From CAYQUC01 sp048061315 (GTDB taxonomy: Bacteria; Pseudomonadota; Gammaproteobacteria; UBA6429; Thiohalophilaceae): a stretch of DNA of 29,163 bases. The DNA lies in contig JBGMRJ010000026.1 of NCBI GenBank assembly GCA_048061315.1, positions 1 through 29,163 of the forward strand, in the 5' to 3' direction. The translations under genes and the position numbers were made by a program. Below the pieces are notes generated by a model. It was given only the letters and a program-made list of their open reading frames with translations, did no database searches and was not told where the DNA came from. Of this stretch, positions 1 through 7,383 are shown piece by piece. The first letter of the stretch is position 1. Each line of letters starts with the position of its first letter.

Positions 1-934
1 TTCGATCAAACTCAGGTAATTCATCTAAAAACATAACACCATTGTGAGCTAATGAAATTTCACCCGGACGAGGTTGACTACCACCGCCAACGAGAGCAAC
101 GCCGGAAGCAGTGTGATGGGGGCTACGAAAGGGGCGTTGTAGCCAGTTTTCAGATTTGAATGCACGTGAATTACTGATTGATTGAACTGCGGCTGCCTCG
201 AGTGCTTCTTGCTCGGTCATGTCAGGCATGATCCCCGGTAACCGGCTGGCCAACATGGTTTTACCAGTGCCGGGTGGGCCAACCATTAATAAGCTATGTC
301 CTCCTGCTGCAGCAATTTCCAATGCACGTTTGGCATGCTGTTGGTCACGAACATCAGAGAGACATAATGTGGATTTAGTAACATGTTCGAGTTGTGGTTC
401 TGAAACGTATACATCAATCTGTTGTTGACCACTCAGGTGGGCACAAATTTGATTTAAGTTTTTGGCTGGTAATACTTCCAGATCACTAACCAGGGCAGCT
501 TCATGAGCATTTTGTTCCGCGACCACTAAAATCTTACCGGCATTTCGCGCTTGTATTGCAGCAGGTAAAACACCATGAACAGATCGGCATTCGCCACTAA
601 GGGCAAGCTCACCAATAAATTCATATTGGTTTATTTTTATATTGGGTATTTGTTCAGATGATGCCAATAAGCCAATCGCTATCGGAAGATCAAAGCGGCC
701 ACCTTCTTTTGGTAAATCGGCAGGTGCCAGATTAACTGTGATGCGCCTTGCCGGAAATTCAAAATTCGAATTTAGCATTGCACTACGAACACGATCTTTA
801 CTTTCTTTCACCGTGGTCTCAGGTAAACCAACAATTGAAAAATACGGTAGGCCATTGGATAAATCGACCTCGACTGTCACGAGTGGTGCTTCAACACCCA
901 GTGCAGCTCTGGAGAATACAACAGCAAGTGACAT
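1..934 (-). CDS. comM: ComM/YifB-family Mg-chelatase-like AAA+ ATPase, 3' part outside window
   Basis: The reading frame runs off the left edge, so only about the first 311 of roughly 500 residues are present. It opens MSLAVVYSRAALGVEAPLV and continues with the N-terminal ChlI-like domain (VEVDLSNGLPYFSIVGLPE, then NLAPADLPKEGGRFDLPIAI). A Walker A loop, GPPGTGKTM, falls near residues 218-226 (about 257-281), and a Walker B-like GVMFLDELPEF lies close to the edge. This order is diagnostic of YifB/ComM. In naturally transformable bacteria ComM is a hexameric helicase that promotes branch migration of incoming DNA; in others the role is unclear. The ATG at 934-932 follows an AAGGA ribosome site. 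It is transcribed after ubiK on the same strand, 39 bases downstream, and probably shares its promoter. Confidence 0.93.
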   Translation of the reverse strand, partial: MSLAVVFSRAALGVEAPLVTVEVDLSNGLPYFSIVGLPETTVKESKDRVRSAMLNSNFEFPARRITVNLAPADLPKEGGRFDLPIAIGLLASSEQIPNIKINQYEFIGELALSGECRSVHGVLPAAIQARNAGKILVVAEQNAHEAALVSDLEVLPAKNLNQICAHLSGQQQIDVYVSEPQLEHVTKSTLCLSDVRDQQHAKRALEIAAAGGHSLLMVGPPGTGKTMLASRLPGIMPDMTEQEALEAAAVQSISNSRAFKSENWLQRPFRSPHHTASGVALVGGGSQPRPGEISLAHNGVMFLDELPEFDR

Positions 935-973
935 GGATTCCGTTCCTTTTTATAATTTGTTCTTATTTAAAAA

Positions 974-1216
974 TTATTTAATTTTTTTCTCTATTTCCAG
1001 AAGTTGTTTTTCAAGAGTTTCCAATTTTTCACGAGTTCGTTGCAATACAGCGCTCTGAGTATCAAATTCTTCTCTGGTTACTAAATCCATTTTATTTAAC
1101 ATACTGTGTAGTGTTGCACGAAAATTTTCTCGTACGTCGTTACTCAACAACTTAAAGTCTTTTGGTAATGCATCGGTAACTTGTCTTGTGATATCGTCTA
1201 TGAATGAGGTTTTCAT
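974..1216 (-). CDS. ubiK: UbiK (YqiC/BMFP) ubiquinone biosynthesis accessory factor
   Basis: This is an 80-residue protein beginning MKTSFIDDITRQVTDALPKD. It has the family core NMLNK-DLVTREEFD-QSAVLQRTREKLE followed by a C-terminal coiled coil rich in Leu, Glu and Lys. Members are small amphipathic, trimeric, membrane-associated proteins that bind UbiJ and help the soluble Ubi complex make ubiquinone under aerobic conditions. An upstream in-frame ATG at 1225 exists, but AAGGA ends only about one base before it and lies about nine bases before the ATG at 1216, so 1216 is preferred. It sits just upstream of comM on the same strand and is divergent from the nitrogen operon. A TATATATA stretch at about 1229-1237 may be part of its promoter. 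Confidence 0.88.
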   Translation of the reverse strand: MKTSFIDDITRQVTDALPKDFKLLSNDVRENFRATLHSMLNKMDLVTREEFDTQSAVLQRTREKLETLEKQLLEIEKKIK

Positions 1217-1324
1217 TAATGCCATTCCTTATATATAGCTGTCATTATCTGACATGCATTATATCGCTTTATTGTAAAATTAATAAATTCTAAATGAAAT
1301 TCAGAGTGTGATGTTATTCCATTT

Positions 1325-1343
1325 TCGCACTAGTCTGGTGCGA
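1325..1343 (+). promoter_or_regulatory. NtrC-type enhancer site 1
   Basis: A dyad with arms TCGCAC and GTGCGA centred on 1334. The core GCACT-N5-GGTGC fits the NtrC consensus GCACY-N5-RGTGC exactly. Its centre is about 127 bases upstream of the start point predicted from the sigma-54 promoter at 1434-1450. That binding is by NtrC is inferred. Confidence 0.75.
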
Positions 1344-1366
1344 TAAGCTAGCGGCAGCTGATTAAA

Positions 1367-1383
1367 TGCACATATTTAGTGCA
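1367..1383 (+). promoter_or_regulatory. NtrC-type enhancer site 2
   Basis: A second dyad, TGCAC-N7-GTGCA, centred on 1375. This is 41 bases, close to four helical turns, from site 1. It fits GCACY-N5-RGTGC except for A at the Y position, so it is probably the weaker site of a cooperative pair. Confidence 0.7.
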
Positions 1384-1403
1384 AAATTTAGTTGTGTTAG
1401 AGT

Positions 1404-1416
1404 TAAGCTATTGATT
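1404..1416 (-). promoter_or_regulatory. IHF-binding site between enhancer and promoter
   Basis: Read on the minus strand the bases are AATCAATAGCTTA, a complete match to the IHF consensus WATCAR-N4-TTR. It lies between the NtrC dyads and the -24/-12 promoter, where an IHF-induced bend would bring NtrC onto the sigma-54 polymerase. The consensus is short and this DNA is AT-rich, so position is as important as the match. Confidence 0.6.
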
Positions 1417-1433
1417 AAATTAGAGTTAAAAGC

Positions 1434-1450
1434 TTGGCATAGCTTATGCA
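1434..1450 (+). promoter_or_regulatory. Sigma-54 (-24/-12) promoter of torF-glnK-amtB
   Basis: TTGGCAT followed by ATGCA places GG (1436-1437) exactly ten bases before GC (1448-1449), the essential spacing of a sigma-54 promoter (consensus TGGCAC-N5-TTGCA). The expected start point is near 1461, giving a leader of about 65 bases before the porin ATG at 1526. Two NtrC dyads and an IHF site lie upstream in the usual order. Confidence 0.78.
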
Positions 1451-1525
1451 CTAGTAGTTAGACAATACCTGACAATATAGTGCAATATTCATTTAAATGA
1501 AAAATAAAATAACAGGAAAACTAAT

Positions 1526-2191
1526 ATGAAAATTCAAACTATCCTTGCAACCTCTGTTGTTGCAGTAAGCTTATTGGCCAGTAGTACTGCATTTGCGGGG
1601 AGTTACACTGGTAACGTGGCGGTTAATTCAAATTATATCTATCGTGGGCAAACACAGTCGAATGATTTAGCAGCAATTTCGGGTGGTGTCGATTGGAGCC
1701 ATCCATCAGGTGCTTACATTGGTGGTTGGACATCGAATCTTGGTGGTGGAGAATATGAATTTGATATTTATGGTGGTTATGGCTTCACTGCTGCAAAAAT
1801 CGATCTGGATGTAGGCTTTATCGATTATCGCTATCCGGTTAATTCAACTGATCAAGCTGAACTTTATGTTAATGGAACAATAGAAAACTGGACTGCTGGT
1901 CTAGCTTATACTATTTCTAAATCTGGTACAAACCAGGAAAATGATTTTTATATCTACGGTACTGGTGAATTTGAGATGAAAAAGGATTTAAATTTATCCG
2001 TGACTCTTGGTAGTTATAATTATGATGATAGTGGATCAGATGACTATTTACATTTACAAGTAGCTCTCATGAAAGGTGATTTCACATTCGCTATTGATAA
2101 AAATGATGATAGCTCAACTGCAGCTGGTGCAAATAAAACTAATGATTCAATGCGCTTAACTGTAGGTTATTCAAAAGCATTTGATTTTTAA
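1526..2191 (+). CDS. TorF-family putative outer-membrane porin, nitrogen-regulated
   Basis: This 221-residue protein has a clear Sec signal peptide (charged start, hydrophobic core, cut after AFA at about residue 24). A region of short alternating beta strands rich in Gly, Tyr and Asn follows, ending in the aromatic -KAFDF typical of outer-membrane beta barrels. The motif SNYIYRGQTQSNDLAA near the N-terminus is the hallmark of the TIGR02001/TorF-like family. Members often sit beside glnK-amtB in Proteobacteria. It is the first gene after the NtrC/sigma-54 promoter, so a role as the outer-membrane entry route for ammonium or a small nitrogen compound is a reasonable inference, but no substrate is known. 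A paralogue lies at 19466-20092. The ribosome site is AGGAAA before the ATG. Confidence 0.85.
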   Translation: MKIQTILATSVVAVSLLASSTAFAGSYTGNVAVNSNYIYRGQTQSNDLAAISGGVDWSHPSGAYIGGWTSNLGGGEYEFDIYGGYGFTAAKIDLDVGFIDYRYPVNSTDQAELYVNGTIENWTAGLAYTISKSGTNQENDFYIYGTGEFEMKKDLNLSVTLGSYNYDDSGSDDYLHLQVALMKGDFTFAIDKNDDSSTAAGANKTNDSMRLTVGYSKAFDF

Positions 2192-2208
2192 CAAATTGTT
2201 AGCAAAAA

Positions 2209-2240
2209 ACTCTCTTTTTCTTAATTTAGAGAAAGAGAGT
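2209..2240 (+). terminator. Hairpin between porin gene and glnK
   Basis: ACTCTCTTT and AAAGAGAGT form a nine-pair stem around a 14-base loop. On the plus strand the stem is not followed by a solid T run (ATTTAAAAT), so it more likely causes partial termination or protects the porin mRNA end than a full stop. This would lower glnK-amtB expression relative to the porin. Confidence 0.5.
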
Positions 2241-2306
2241 ATTTAAAATAATAATAAATTCCATTTTAGTTCGTTTTATAAATAAAAAAACAAAGGAGAT
2301 CTTTAC

Positions 2307-2645
2307 ATGAAATTAGTAATGGCAATTATCAAGCCATTCAAGCTCGATGATGTGCGTGAAGCCTTATCCGATATTGGAGTGCAGGGTATTACCGTAACAG
2401 AAGTTAAAGGGTTTGGACGGCAAAAAGGGCATACCGAATTATATCGTGGTGCTGAATATGTTGTTGATTTTTTACCTAAAGTAAAAGTTGAAGCAGTTGT
2501 TGATGACGGATTATTAGATCAGGTTATTGAAGCTATCTCCAAAGCAGCAAATACCGGCAAGATTGGAGACGGAAAAATATTCGTCTATAACGTTGAGCAA
2601 GCAATTCGGATCCGAACAGGTGAATCCGGATCAGAAGCTTTATAA
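2307..2645 (+). CDS. glnK: P-II nitrogen regulatory protein GlnK
   Basis: At 112 residues it has standard P-II length. It starts MKLVMAIIKPFKLDDVREAL, carries the T-loop with the uridylylation residue Tyr51 in ELYRGAEY, and has the nucleotide-binding segment TGKIGDGKIFV plus the C-terminal IRTGE. GlnK trimers bind ATP/ADP and 2-oxoglutarate. When not uridylylated they plug AmtB from the cytoplasmic side and signal nitrogen status to NtrB and adenylyltransferase. A strong AAAGGAGA ribosome site precedes the ATG. The gene lies 48 bases before amtB, the classical pair. No separate sigma-54 promoter is seen in the 115 bases upstream, so it is probably transcribed from the promoter at 1434-1450. 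Confidence 0.96.
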   Translation: MKLVMAIIKPFKLDDVREALSDIGVQGITVTEVKGFGRQKGHTELYRGAEYVVDFLPKVKVEAVVDDGLLDQVIEAISKAANTGKIGDGKIFVYNVEQAIRIRTGESGSEAL

Positions 2646-2693
2646 CATCGAACATTTATCTAGCTTCGGCTGTTATCCTTTAGGAGAGAAAAA

Positions 2694-4013
2694 ATGATTA
2701 ACAAGATTTTAAATTCAAGATTAGTCGCAGGTCTACTGCTGGCATGTTTGCCGGCAATTGCATTTGCGGAAGATAAACTTGATTCAGGTGATACCGCCTG
2801 GATGATGACTGCAACCGCGTTGGTATTGTTTATGACAATTCCTGGCCTGGCATTATTTTATGCCGGTATGGTTCGCAGTAAAAACGTATTGTCAGTGTTA
2901 ATGCAATGTTTTGCGATAACTGGCTTGATGACCATTTTATGGTATTTCTTTGCATACAGTATTGCCTTTGATACTACTGGGATGGTAGAGGGTAAAACGA
3001 ATATAAACTCTTTTGTTGGTGGCATGAAAATGATGTTTCTGAATGGCTTAACTAAAGAAAGTTTAAGCGGTGGCATTCCGGAATCTGTCTGGATTACATT
3101 TCAAATGACATTCGCCATTATTACACCTGCATTAATAGTTGGTGCTTTTGCAGAACGTATGAAATTTAGTGCGTTACTTATTTTCTCGGCAGCATGGTTA
3201 ATTCTGGTTTATGCGCCAATTTGTCATATGGCATGGAGTGGTCCAGGTGCTTTCTTCTGGGATTGGGGTGTTATCGATTTTGCTGGTGGTACTGTTGTAC
3301 ATATTAATGCCGGTATTGCAGGTTTAGTTGCTGCTATTATGATTGGTAAACGTAAAGGTTTTCCAACAACAGCAATGCCGCCACATAACCTGGGTTACAC
3401 TTTAATTGGTGCATCAATGTTGTGGGTCGGCTGGTTTGGTTTTAATGCCGGTAGTGCTGCTGCTGCAAATGGTGATGCTGGAATGGCGATGTTAGTAACA
3501 CAAATTGCTACAGGTAGCGCGGCATTAGCATGGATGTTTATTGAATGGTTCACACACGGTAAACCAAGTGTTCTGGGTATTGCGTCTGGCGCCGTTGCTG
3601 GTTTAGTTGCTATTACTCCTGCATCGGGTAGTGTGGCTCCATTTGGTGCATTGATAATCGGCATCGCTGCCGGTGGTGGTTGTTTCTTTGCTGCAACTAC
3701 ACTGAAACGAAAATTCGGCTATGATGATTCATTAGACGTATTTGGTGTTCACGCTATTGGTGGTATTATTGGTGCTTTATTAACTGGTATTTTCTCACCA
3801 GAAAGCATGGGTGGTTTCACAGCTGATATCACTCCTGGAGCTCAATTCGTCGTACAATTAAAAGCAGTAGTATTCACAATTGTTTATGGCGGTATTATTA
3901 GCTTTGTACTGTTAAAAATTATTGATATCGTTATTGGCTTACGTGTTAGTGAAGAAGATGAAACCGAAGGTCTGGACATCACGCAACATGATGAACGAGG
4001 TTATATCTTGTAA
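2694..4013 (+). CDS. amtB: Ammonium transporter AmtB
   Basis: A 439-residue inner-membrane channel with a cleavable signal peptide (cut near AFA-E, residue 25) and eleven predicted membrane helices. Visible family marks are the entry motif LFYAGMVRSKN, Asp195 followed by His203 in DFAGGTVVHINAG, and the second pore histidine His353 in FGVHAIGG. These correspond to E. coli AmtB Asp160, His168 and His318. The short C-terminal tail (ETEGLDITQHDERGY) is the conserved regulatory tail that contacts GlnK. The channel deprotonates NH4+ and conducts NH3. It is the last gene of the nitrogen operon and is followed at once by an intrinsic terminator. Confidence 0.97.
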   Translation: MINKILNSRLVAGLLLACLPAIAFAEDKLDSGDTAWMMTATALVLFMTIPGLALFYAGMVRSKNVLSVLMQCFAITGLMTILWYFFAYSIAFDTTGMVEGKTNINSFVGGMKMMFLNGLTKESLSGGIPESVWITFQMTFAIITPALIVGAFAERMKFSALLIFSAAWLILVYAPICHMAWSGPGAFFWDWGVIDFAGGTVVHINAGIAGLVAAIMIGKRKGFPTTAMPPHNLGYTLIGASMLWVGWFGFNAGSAAAANGDAGMAMLVTQIATGSAALAWMFIEWFTHGKPSVLGIASGAVAGLVAITPASGSVAPFGALIIGIAAGGGCFFAATTLKRKFGYDDSLDVFGVHAIGGIIGALLTGIFSPESMGGFTADITPGAQFVVQLKAVVFTIVYGGIISFVLLKIIDIVIGLRVSEEDETEGLDITQHDERGYIL

Positions 4014-4037
4014 ATTTAATTTCTAATTTACAAACTG

Positions 4038-4067
4038 AAGGGCATCGATTTTAGATGCCCTTTTTTA
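4038..4067 (+). terminator. Rho-independent terminator after amtB
   Basis: AAGGGCATC pairs with GATGCCCTT around a seven-base loop, followed by a T run. It ends the nitrogen operon just before the convergent dehydrogenase gene. Confidence 0.9.
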
Positions 4068-4074
4068 TTATTAT

Positions 4075-4938
4075 TTAATTCTTCAATAATTGTTGCTTAC
4101 TTCGAAACAAGGCTGAAATATCTTCTTCACCATAACCCTGATCGATTAATCGTTGATAATGAATTAAAGTCATCTCTATAATGGGTAGTCGGTTTTCACC
4201 CATTTCTTCTATAATTTTATTACATAACAGTAAATCTTTATGGTGTAATTTTACTTTGAAGCCGGGCTGGTAATTTCCCTGGGTCATGCTTTTGCCGCGA
4301 TGCTCTAAAAACCAGTTTCCTGCAGCGCCACCGGAAATAGCATCGATCAGTTTATTGGTTTCCAGTCCAGTTGCTTGTGCAAAAGACAGGGCTTCAGTTA
4401 CTGCTTGATTGATACCGGCAGCCATAATTTGATTAACGGCTTTCGATTTTTGGCCATTTCCTGAGTTACCCATGAAATAAATTGATTTTGTAAAACAGCT
4501 GATAATATTACGAATGGAATCAAGAATTGATTCATCGCCTCCTACCATCATCACGAGTTCGCCATTTTTAGCACCTTCAGTTCCACCGGAAACCGGGGCA
4601 TCAAGAAAGAAACTATCTTTAGTAGCTAATAAAGTATTACATTCAGCCACTGTATCGATACCAATTGTTGAGGTATCTATAATGATAGTTTTATTTTGTA
4701 AGTTTGGTAATAGCGCATTAATTATTTCGAGAATATCATTATCCGATGATACACTGGTAAAAATGACGTTACACTTCAAAGAAAAATCATTTAGCTTTTC
4801 ACAATAAGCTATTCCAGTGTCTTTTTGAAATTGTTGGGCTTTGAATGTCGTTCGATTAAATACAAAATTAAGATGATTGCCATTAGCAAGATTATGGGCA
4901 ATACCGGTACCCATAGCACCAAGTCCTATTACACCAAT
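4075..4938 (-). CDS. Beta-hydroxyacid dehydrogenase family NAD(P)-dependent oxidoreductase, no canonical start codon
   Basis: The frame encodes the 3-hydroxyisobutyrate/tartronate-semialdehyde reductase fold. It has the dinucleotide loop VIGLGAMGTG, the substrate-site stretch DAPVSGGTEGAKNGELVMMVGG, and a GNGQKSKAVNQ segment containing the likely catalytic Lys. The first ATG (4914) lies inside the dinucleotide loop and would remove the first beta strand. Between the in-frame stop at 4971-4969 and that ATG there is no ATG, GTG or TTG. The candidates are ATC at 4968 directly after the stop and ATT at 4938, with no clear ribosome site for either. I placed the start at ATT, where related proteins usually begin. 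The preceding DUF4124 gene ends in the same frame, so translational coupling from it is possible, as is a start-codon mutation that silences the gene. The substrate is unknown. Confidence 0.75.
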   Translation of the reverse strand: MGVIGLGAMGTGIAHNLANGNHLNFVFNRTTFKAQQFQKDTGIAYCEKLNDFSLKCNVIFTSVSSDNDILEIINALLPNLQNKTIIIDTSTIGIDTVAECNTLLATKDSFFLDAPVSGGTEGAKNGELVMMVGGDESILDSIRNIISCFTKSIYFMGNSGNGQKSKAVNQIMAAGINQAVTEALSFAQATGLETNKLIDAISGGAAGNWFLEHRGKSMTQGNYQPGFKVKLHHKDLLLCNKIIEEMGENRLPIIEMTLIHYQRLIDQGYGEEDISALFRSKQQLLKN

Positions 4939-4968
4939 TGTTTTTGTTTTATCAAGATTAGTTTTGAT

Positions 4969-5433
4969 TTAACTACACCATTTATTAACTTGATTTTTCA
5001 TGTTTTCAATTTCACGCAGTCGTTCTTTCTCATTTAGATACACTTTTTCGCCAACATCATTTCGATCATAAATACCGGAGGCGCGTTGATATTTAGCTAA
5101 ATCATCTTTAGCAACTCGACAGTTGTATTTTCTTACTTTTATATTTTCTCTTTTTTTATCATCCTGTTCTTCTTTATCACGGCGAGCGTCTCTCAATGAT
5201 TCAGTTAATTTTTTTTGTTTTTCTGCACGTTCTTTATTCGTGGTACTGACGTTTGAGGTATTACCCTTAGGGACTTTATAAACTGATGCTGGATTATTCT
5301 CAGGTTTATCACCAAAATGAACAATACCATCGGCATCAGTCCATTTGTATATTTCACCCAAAATCCCGATATTGCTTATACCGAGTGAAATCCCTATTAA
5401 GAGCATCGATAGTATTGATTTATAAGTTAGCAA
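4969..5433 (-). CDS. DUF4124 domain-containing exported protein
   Basis: A small secreted or periplasmic protein. The N-terminus is a signal peptide (LTYKSILSMLLIGISLGISN), then comes the DUF4124 signature EIYKWTDADGIVHFGDKPE. The remainder is a highly charged, probably coiled-coil tail with Cys near residues 109 and 153 and a terminal WCS. I chose the TTG at 5433-5431 because AGGA stands five bases upstream and a lysine follows before the hydrophobic core; the ATG at 5406 is the alternative and would leave no charged N-region. A longer frame reaching back to 5568 overlaps fetB and is not believed. It is 28 bases after fetB on the same strand. Function unknown; the family is common in Gammaproteobacteria. 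Confidence 0.72.
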   Translation of the reverse strand: MLTYKSILSMLLIGISLGISNIGILGEIYKWTDADGIVHFGDKPENNPASVYKVPKGNTSNVSTTNKERAEKQKKLTESLRDARRDKEEQDDKKRENIKVRKYNCRVAKDDLAKYQRASGIYDRNDVGEKVYLNEKERLREIENMKNQVNKWCS

Positions 5434-5461
5434 AGTTTGTCCTGTTACAAACTTATTGTCC

Positions 5462-6253
5462 TTAATTTTTTTGAAGGCGGTCCAACCGTAGTCGCCATCT
5501 ATCGTCAAATAGATATCGTGCGCCGATTCGCACTCCAATAATAGATGCAAGTCCTGAGCCACCTGCAATCATAAACATAATTAAGATCTGGTATTTAATG
5601 GCATCCATTGGGTCTGCACCCGCTAAAAGTTGCCCCGTCATCATACCGGGTAAACTCACAACACCGGCTGCTGCCATAGCATTGATTATAGGCAACATTC
5701 CAACTCTAACGCTATCGTGCATGATATCGTGAATGGCTTCTGTCCAGTTCGAGCCCAGTATTAATTGAGCCTCTATTTGTGCTCGTTTCTCAATCGCTGA
5801 TTGGGTCAATCGGTCTAGTGCGAGGGCTAGGGATGTCATGGAATTACCTAACATCATGCCAATTAGCGGAATAGAAAATTGCGGGTCATACCAGGGTGAT
5901 TCATCAATGATGACCGTTAATACTAAAAAGCTGATAGAAAACGAAGAAATGAATAATGTAACAAACCCCAGGCCATAACCCCAATATCCGGTGAAACGTC
6001 TTTTTTGGCGCGCCATGACTTCATAGGTTGCGATAGATAACATTATGGTAGTCAATAATAAAATCCATTCAAACTCAACACGTTCAAATAAAATCTTTAA
6101 AATGAATCCAATAAATACCAGTTGTACCACAGTGCGTACTGCCGATATTAAAATACGTTTGTGCAGGCCCAGGTGTAAATACCAGGACAGTCCAGCAAGT
6201 AAAAGAATAAAAAAACTGGCAAGAGCAAGATCGAGAGGAGTTAATTGATGCAT
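5462..6253 (-). CDS. fetB: FetB-like iron export permease (YbbM family)
   Basis: A 263-residue integral membrane protein with about seven hydrophobic helices. It carries the family stretches GMMLGNSMTSLALALDRL and NAMAAAGVVSLPGMMTGQLL, followed by GADPMDAIKYQ and a basic C-terminus. FetB is the membrane half of the FetAB ABC exporter, which in E. coli removes excess iron and improves survival of peroxide stress. Its ATG lies inside the end of fetA (13-base overlap), so the two are translationally coupled. Family length and motifs are complete. Confidence 0.92.
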   Translation of the reverse strand: MHQLTPLDLALASFFILLLAGLSWYLHLGLHKRILISAVRTVVQLVFIGFILKILFERVEFEWILLLTTIMLSIATYEVMARQKRRFTGYWGYGLGFVTLFISSFSISFLVLTVIIDESPWYDPQFSIPLIGMMLGNSMTSLALALDRLTQSAIEKRAQIEAQLILGSNWTEAIHDIMHDSVRVGMLPIINAMAAAGVVSLPGMMTGQLLAGADPMDAIKYQILIMFMIAGGSGLASIIGVRIGARYLFDDRWRLRLDRLQKN

Positions 6254-6852
6254 GCTTCATTCACTCTTAGTTGTCCATCATCAATAATATAACAGTTGTT
6301 AGTCATACGCTTTAGTTGTTCTATATCATGGCTTACCCATATTACGGGAACTTTATGCTGTTGTTGATAATCATGAATTAATTCTTCAACACGATATCGA
6401 TTGCTTTCATCAAGATTAGCAGTAGGTTCATCTAGTAATAACACTTCAGGTTTATTCGCAAGCAGCCGTATCAGTGCTAAACGCTGCAATTCACCCGTTG
6501 AACAGCGCGATACATCAGTGTGGTATAAACTGTAATCCAGGCCGAGAGCAACAAAGTCATCATCGTCTTCAGACTCGAAATGATCTGAAATTTTTGTAGC
6601 CCACCAATAACTATTGGTTGTTAGTAAACCGACTTTTTTACGCCATTCATTGGGTTTCATTTCAGTTGCGAGAACACCATTTAACAATAATGTTCCAGTA
6701 TAGGGAGTCATATCAGCTATGGCATGTAATAGAATGGATTTACCGGTGCCTGAATCGCCTGAAATACCAATGGTATTCGATGAAGCAATTTCAATATTGA
6801 TATCGTCAAGATGATAAATACTCAAATTTTTAATTGACAGTGTATTTTGCAT
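6241..6852 (-). CDS. fetA: FetA-like ABC transporter ATP-binding protein
   Basis: A 203-residue stand-alone nucleotide-binding domain. Walker A is GDSGTGKS at 32-39, the ABC signature CSTGELQRLA begins near 117, Walker B is VLLLDEPTANLD at 137-148, and the switch His is at 175 (WVSHD). This is the expected size for FetA/YbbL. It energises FetB. Ahead of the ATG on the minus strand is an AT-rich region of about 110 bases shared with the divergent CDGSH gene. The signature reads STGEL rather than SGGE, a small departure. A transporter other than iron export cannot be excluded from this gene alone, but its pairing with the FetB-type permease makes FetA the best call. Confidence 0.9.
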   Translation of the reverse strand: MQNTLSIKNLSIYHLDDINIEIASSNTIGISGDSGTGKSILLHAIADMTPYTGTLLLNGVLATEMKPNEWRKKVGLLTTNSYWWATKISDHFESEDDDDFVALGLDYSLYHTDVSRCSTGELQRLALIRLLANKPEVLLLDEPTANLDESNRYRVEELIHDYQQQHKVPVIWVSHDIEQLKRMTNNCYIIDDGQLRVNEACIN

Positions 6853-6966
6853 AAAAACGTTTTATTTTTTATTGTTGTCTATACTATTTACTAATTTTAG
6901 TGGCTTTATAATTTTATTTTTAATCAGCCCTTTATTAATTATACTATTTTTCTGAGGTAATAGATC

Positions 6967-7206
6967 ATGTCAAACCCTGTTTGTGCACAAAAATCACCAT
7001 ATACTGTTGAGCTTGATGCGGGTGATTATTGGTGGTGCTCATGTGGTAAATCAACTAAACAACCTTTTTGTGATGGTAGCCACAAGGGTGGCGATTTTTC
7101 TCCGGTTAAATTCTCTATAGCAGAGAAGAAAATGGTATCACTTTGTGGCTGTAAGCAAACGGTTGATCAACCATTTTGTGATGGTTCACACAGCAAATTG
7201 CCATAA
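6967..7206 (+). CDS. Double CDGSH-type iron-sulfur protein
   Basis: This 79-residue protein has two complete CDGSH motifs: Cys24, Cys26, Cys35, His39 and Cys60, Cys62, Cys71, His75. Each fits C-x-C-x2-S/T-x3-P-x-C-D-G-S-H and should hold one 2Fe-2S cluster with three Cys and one His ligand. Both share the local text QPFCDGSH, pointing to an internal duplication. There is no signal peptide, so it is cytoplasmic. A GAGGT ribosome site precedes the ATG. It is divergent from the iron exporter genes fetAB, which fits an iron or redox setting, but its reaction is unknown. Confidence 0.9.
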   Translation: MSNPVCAQKSPYTVELDAGDYWWCSCGKSTKQPFCDGSHKGGDFSPVKFSIAEKKMVSLCGCKQTVDQPFCDGSHSKLP

Positions 7207-7311
7207 TTCACATCCGCCTATTTATCGACACACAATGGTGGAGGATTTATGAGATTATTCAATATCTTATAACCTATTTTACATCTGCTAAGCATTACAA
7301 GGCATGTAATA

Positions 7312-7326
7312 ATAACGATTCGTTAT
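7312..7326. repeat. Short perfect palindrome downstream of CDGSH gene
   Basis: ATAACGA and TCGTTAT face each other around a single T. It lies in the 177-base gap between two convergent genes. No T run follows on either strand, so a regulator site or mRNA-end hairpin is possible; the role is not shown. Confidence 0.35.
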
Positions 7327-7383
7327 CAGTTAAATCCTGACATTTTACATAACGGTAGACACATTCAAGAAATTAACTGGTAA

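Noticed and set aside
642..1058. Plus-strand 138-residue frame
   Set aside because: It lies antisense to comM and ubiK, both clearly recognised, and shows no protein-like character.
2192..2306. Separate sigma-54 promoter for glnK
   Set aside because: No GG-N10-GC with acceptable flanks is present in this AT-rich gap.
5434..5568. Longer N-terminus for the DUF4124 protein starting at 5568
   Set aside because: It would overlap the end of fetB by over 100 bases and put the signal peptide in the middle of the protein; the TTG at 5433 has a ribosome site.
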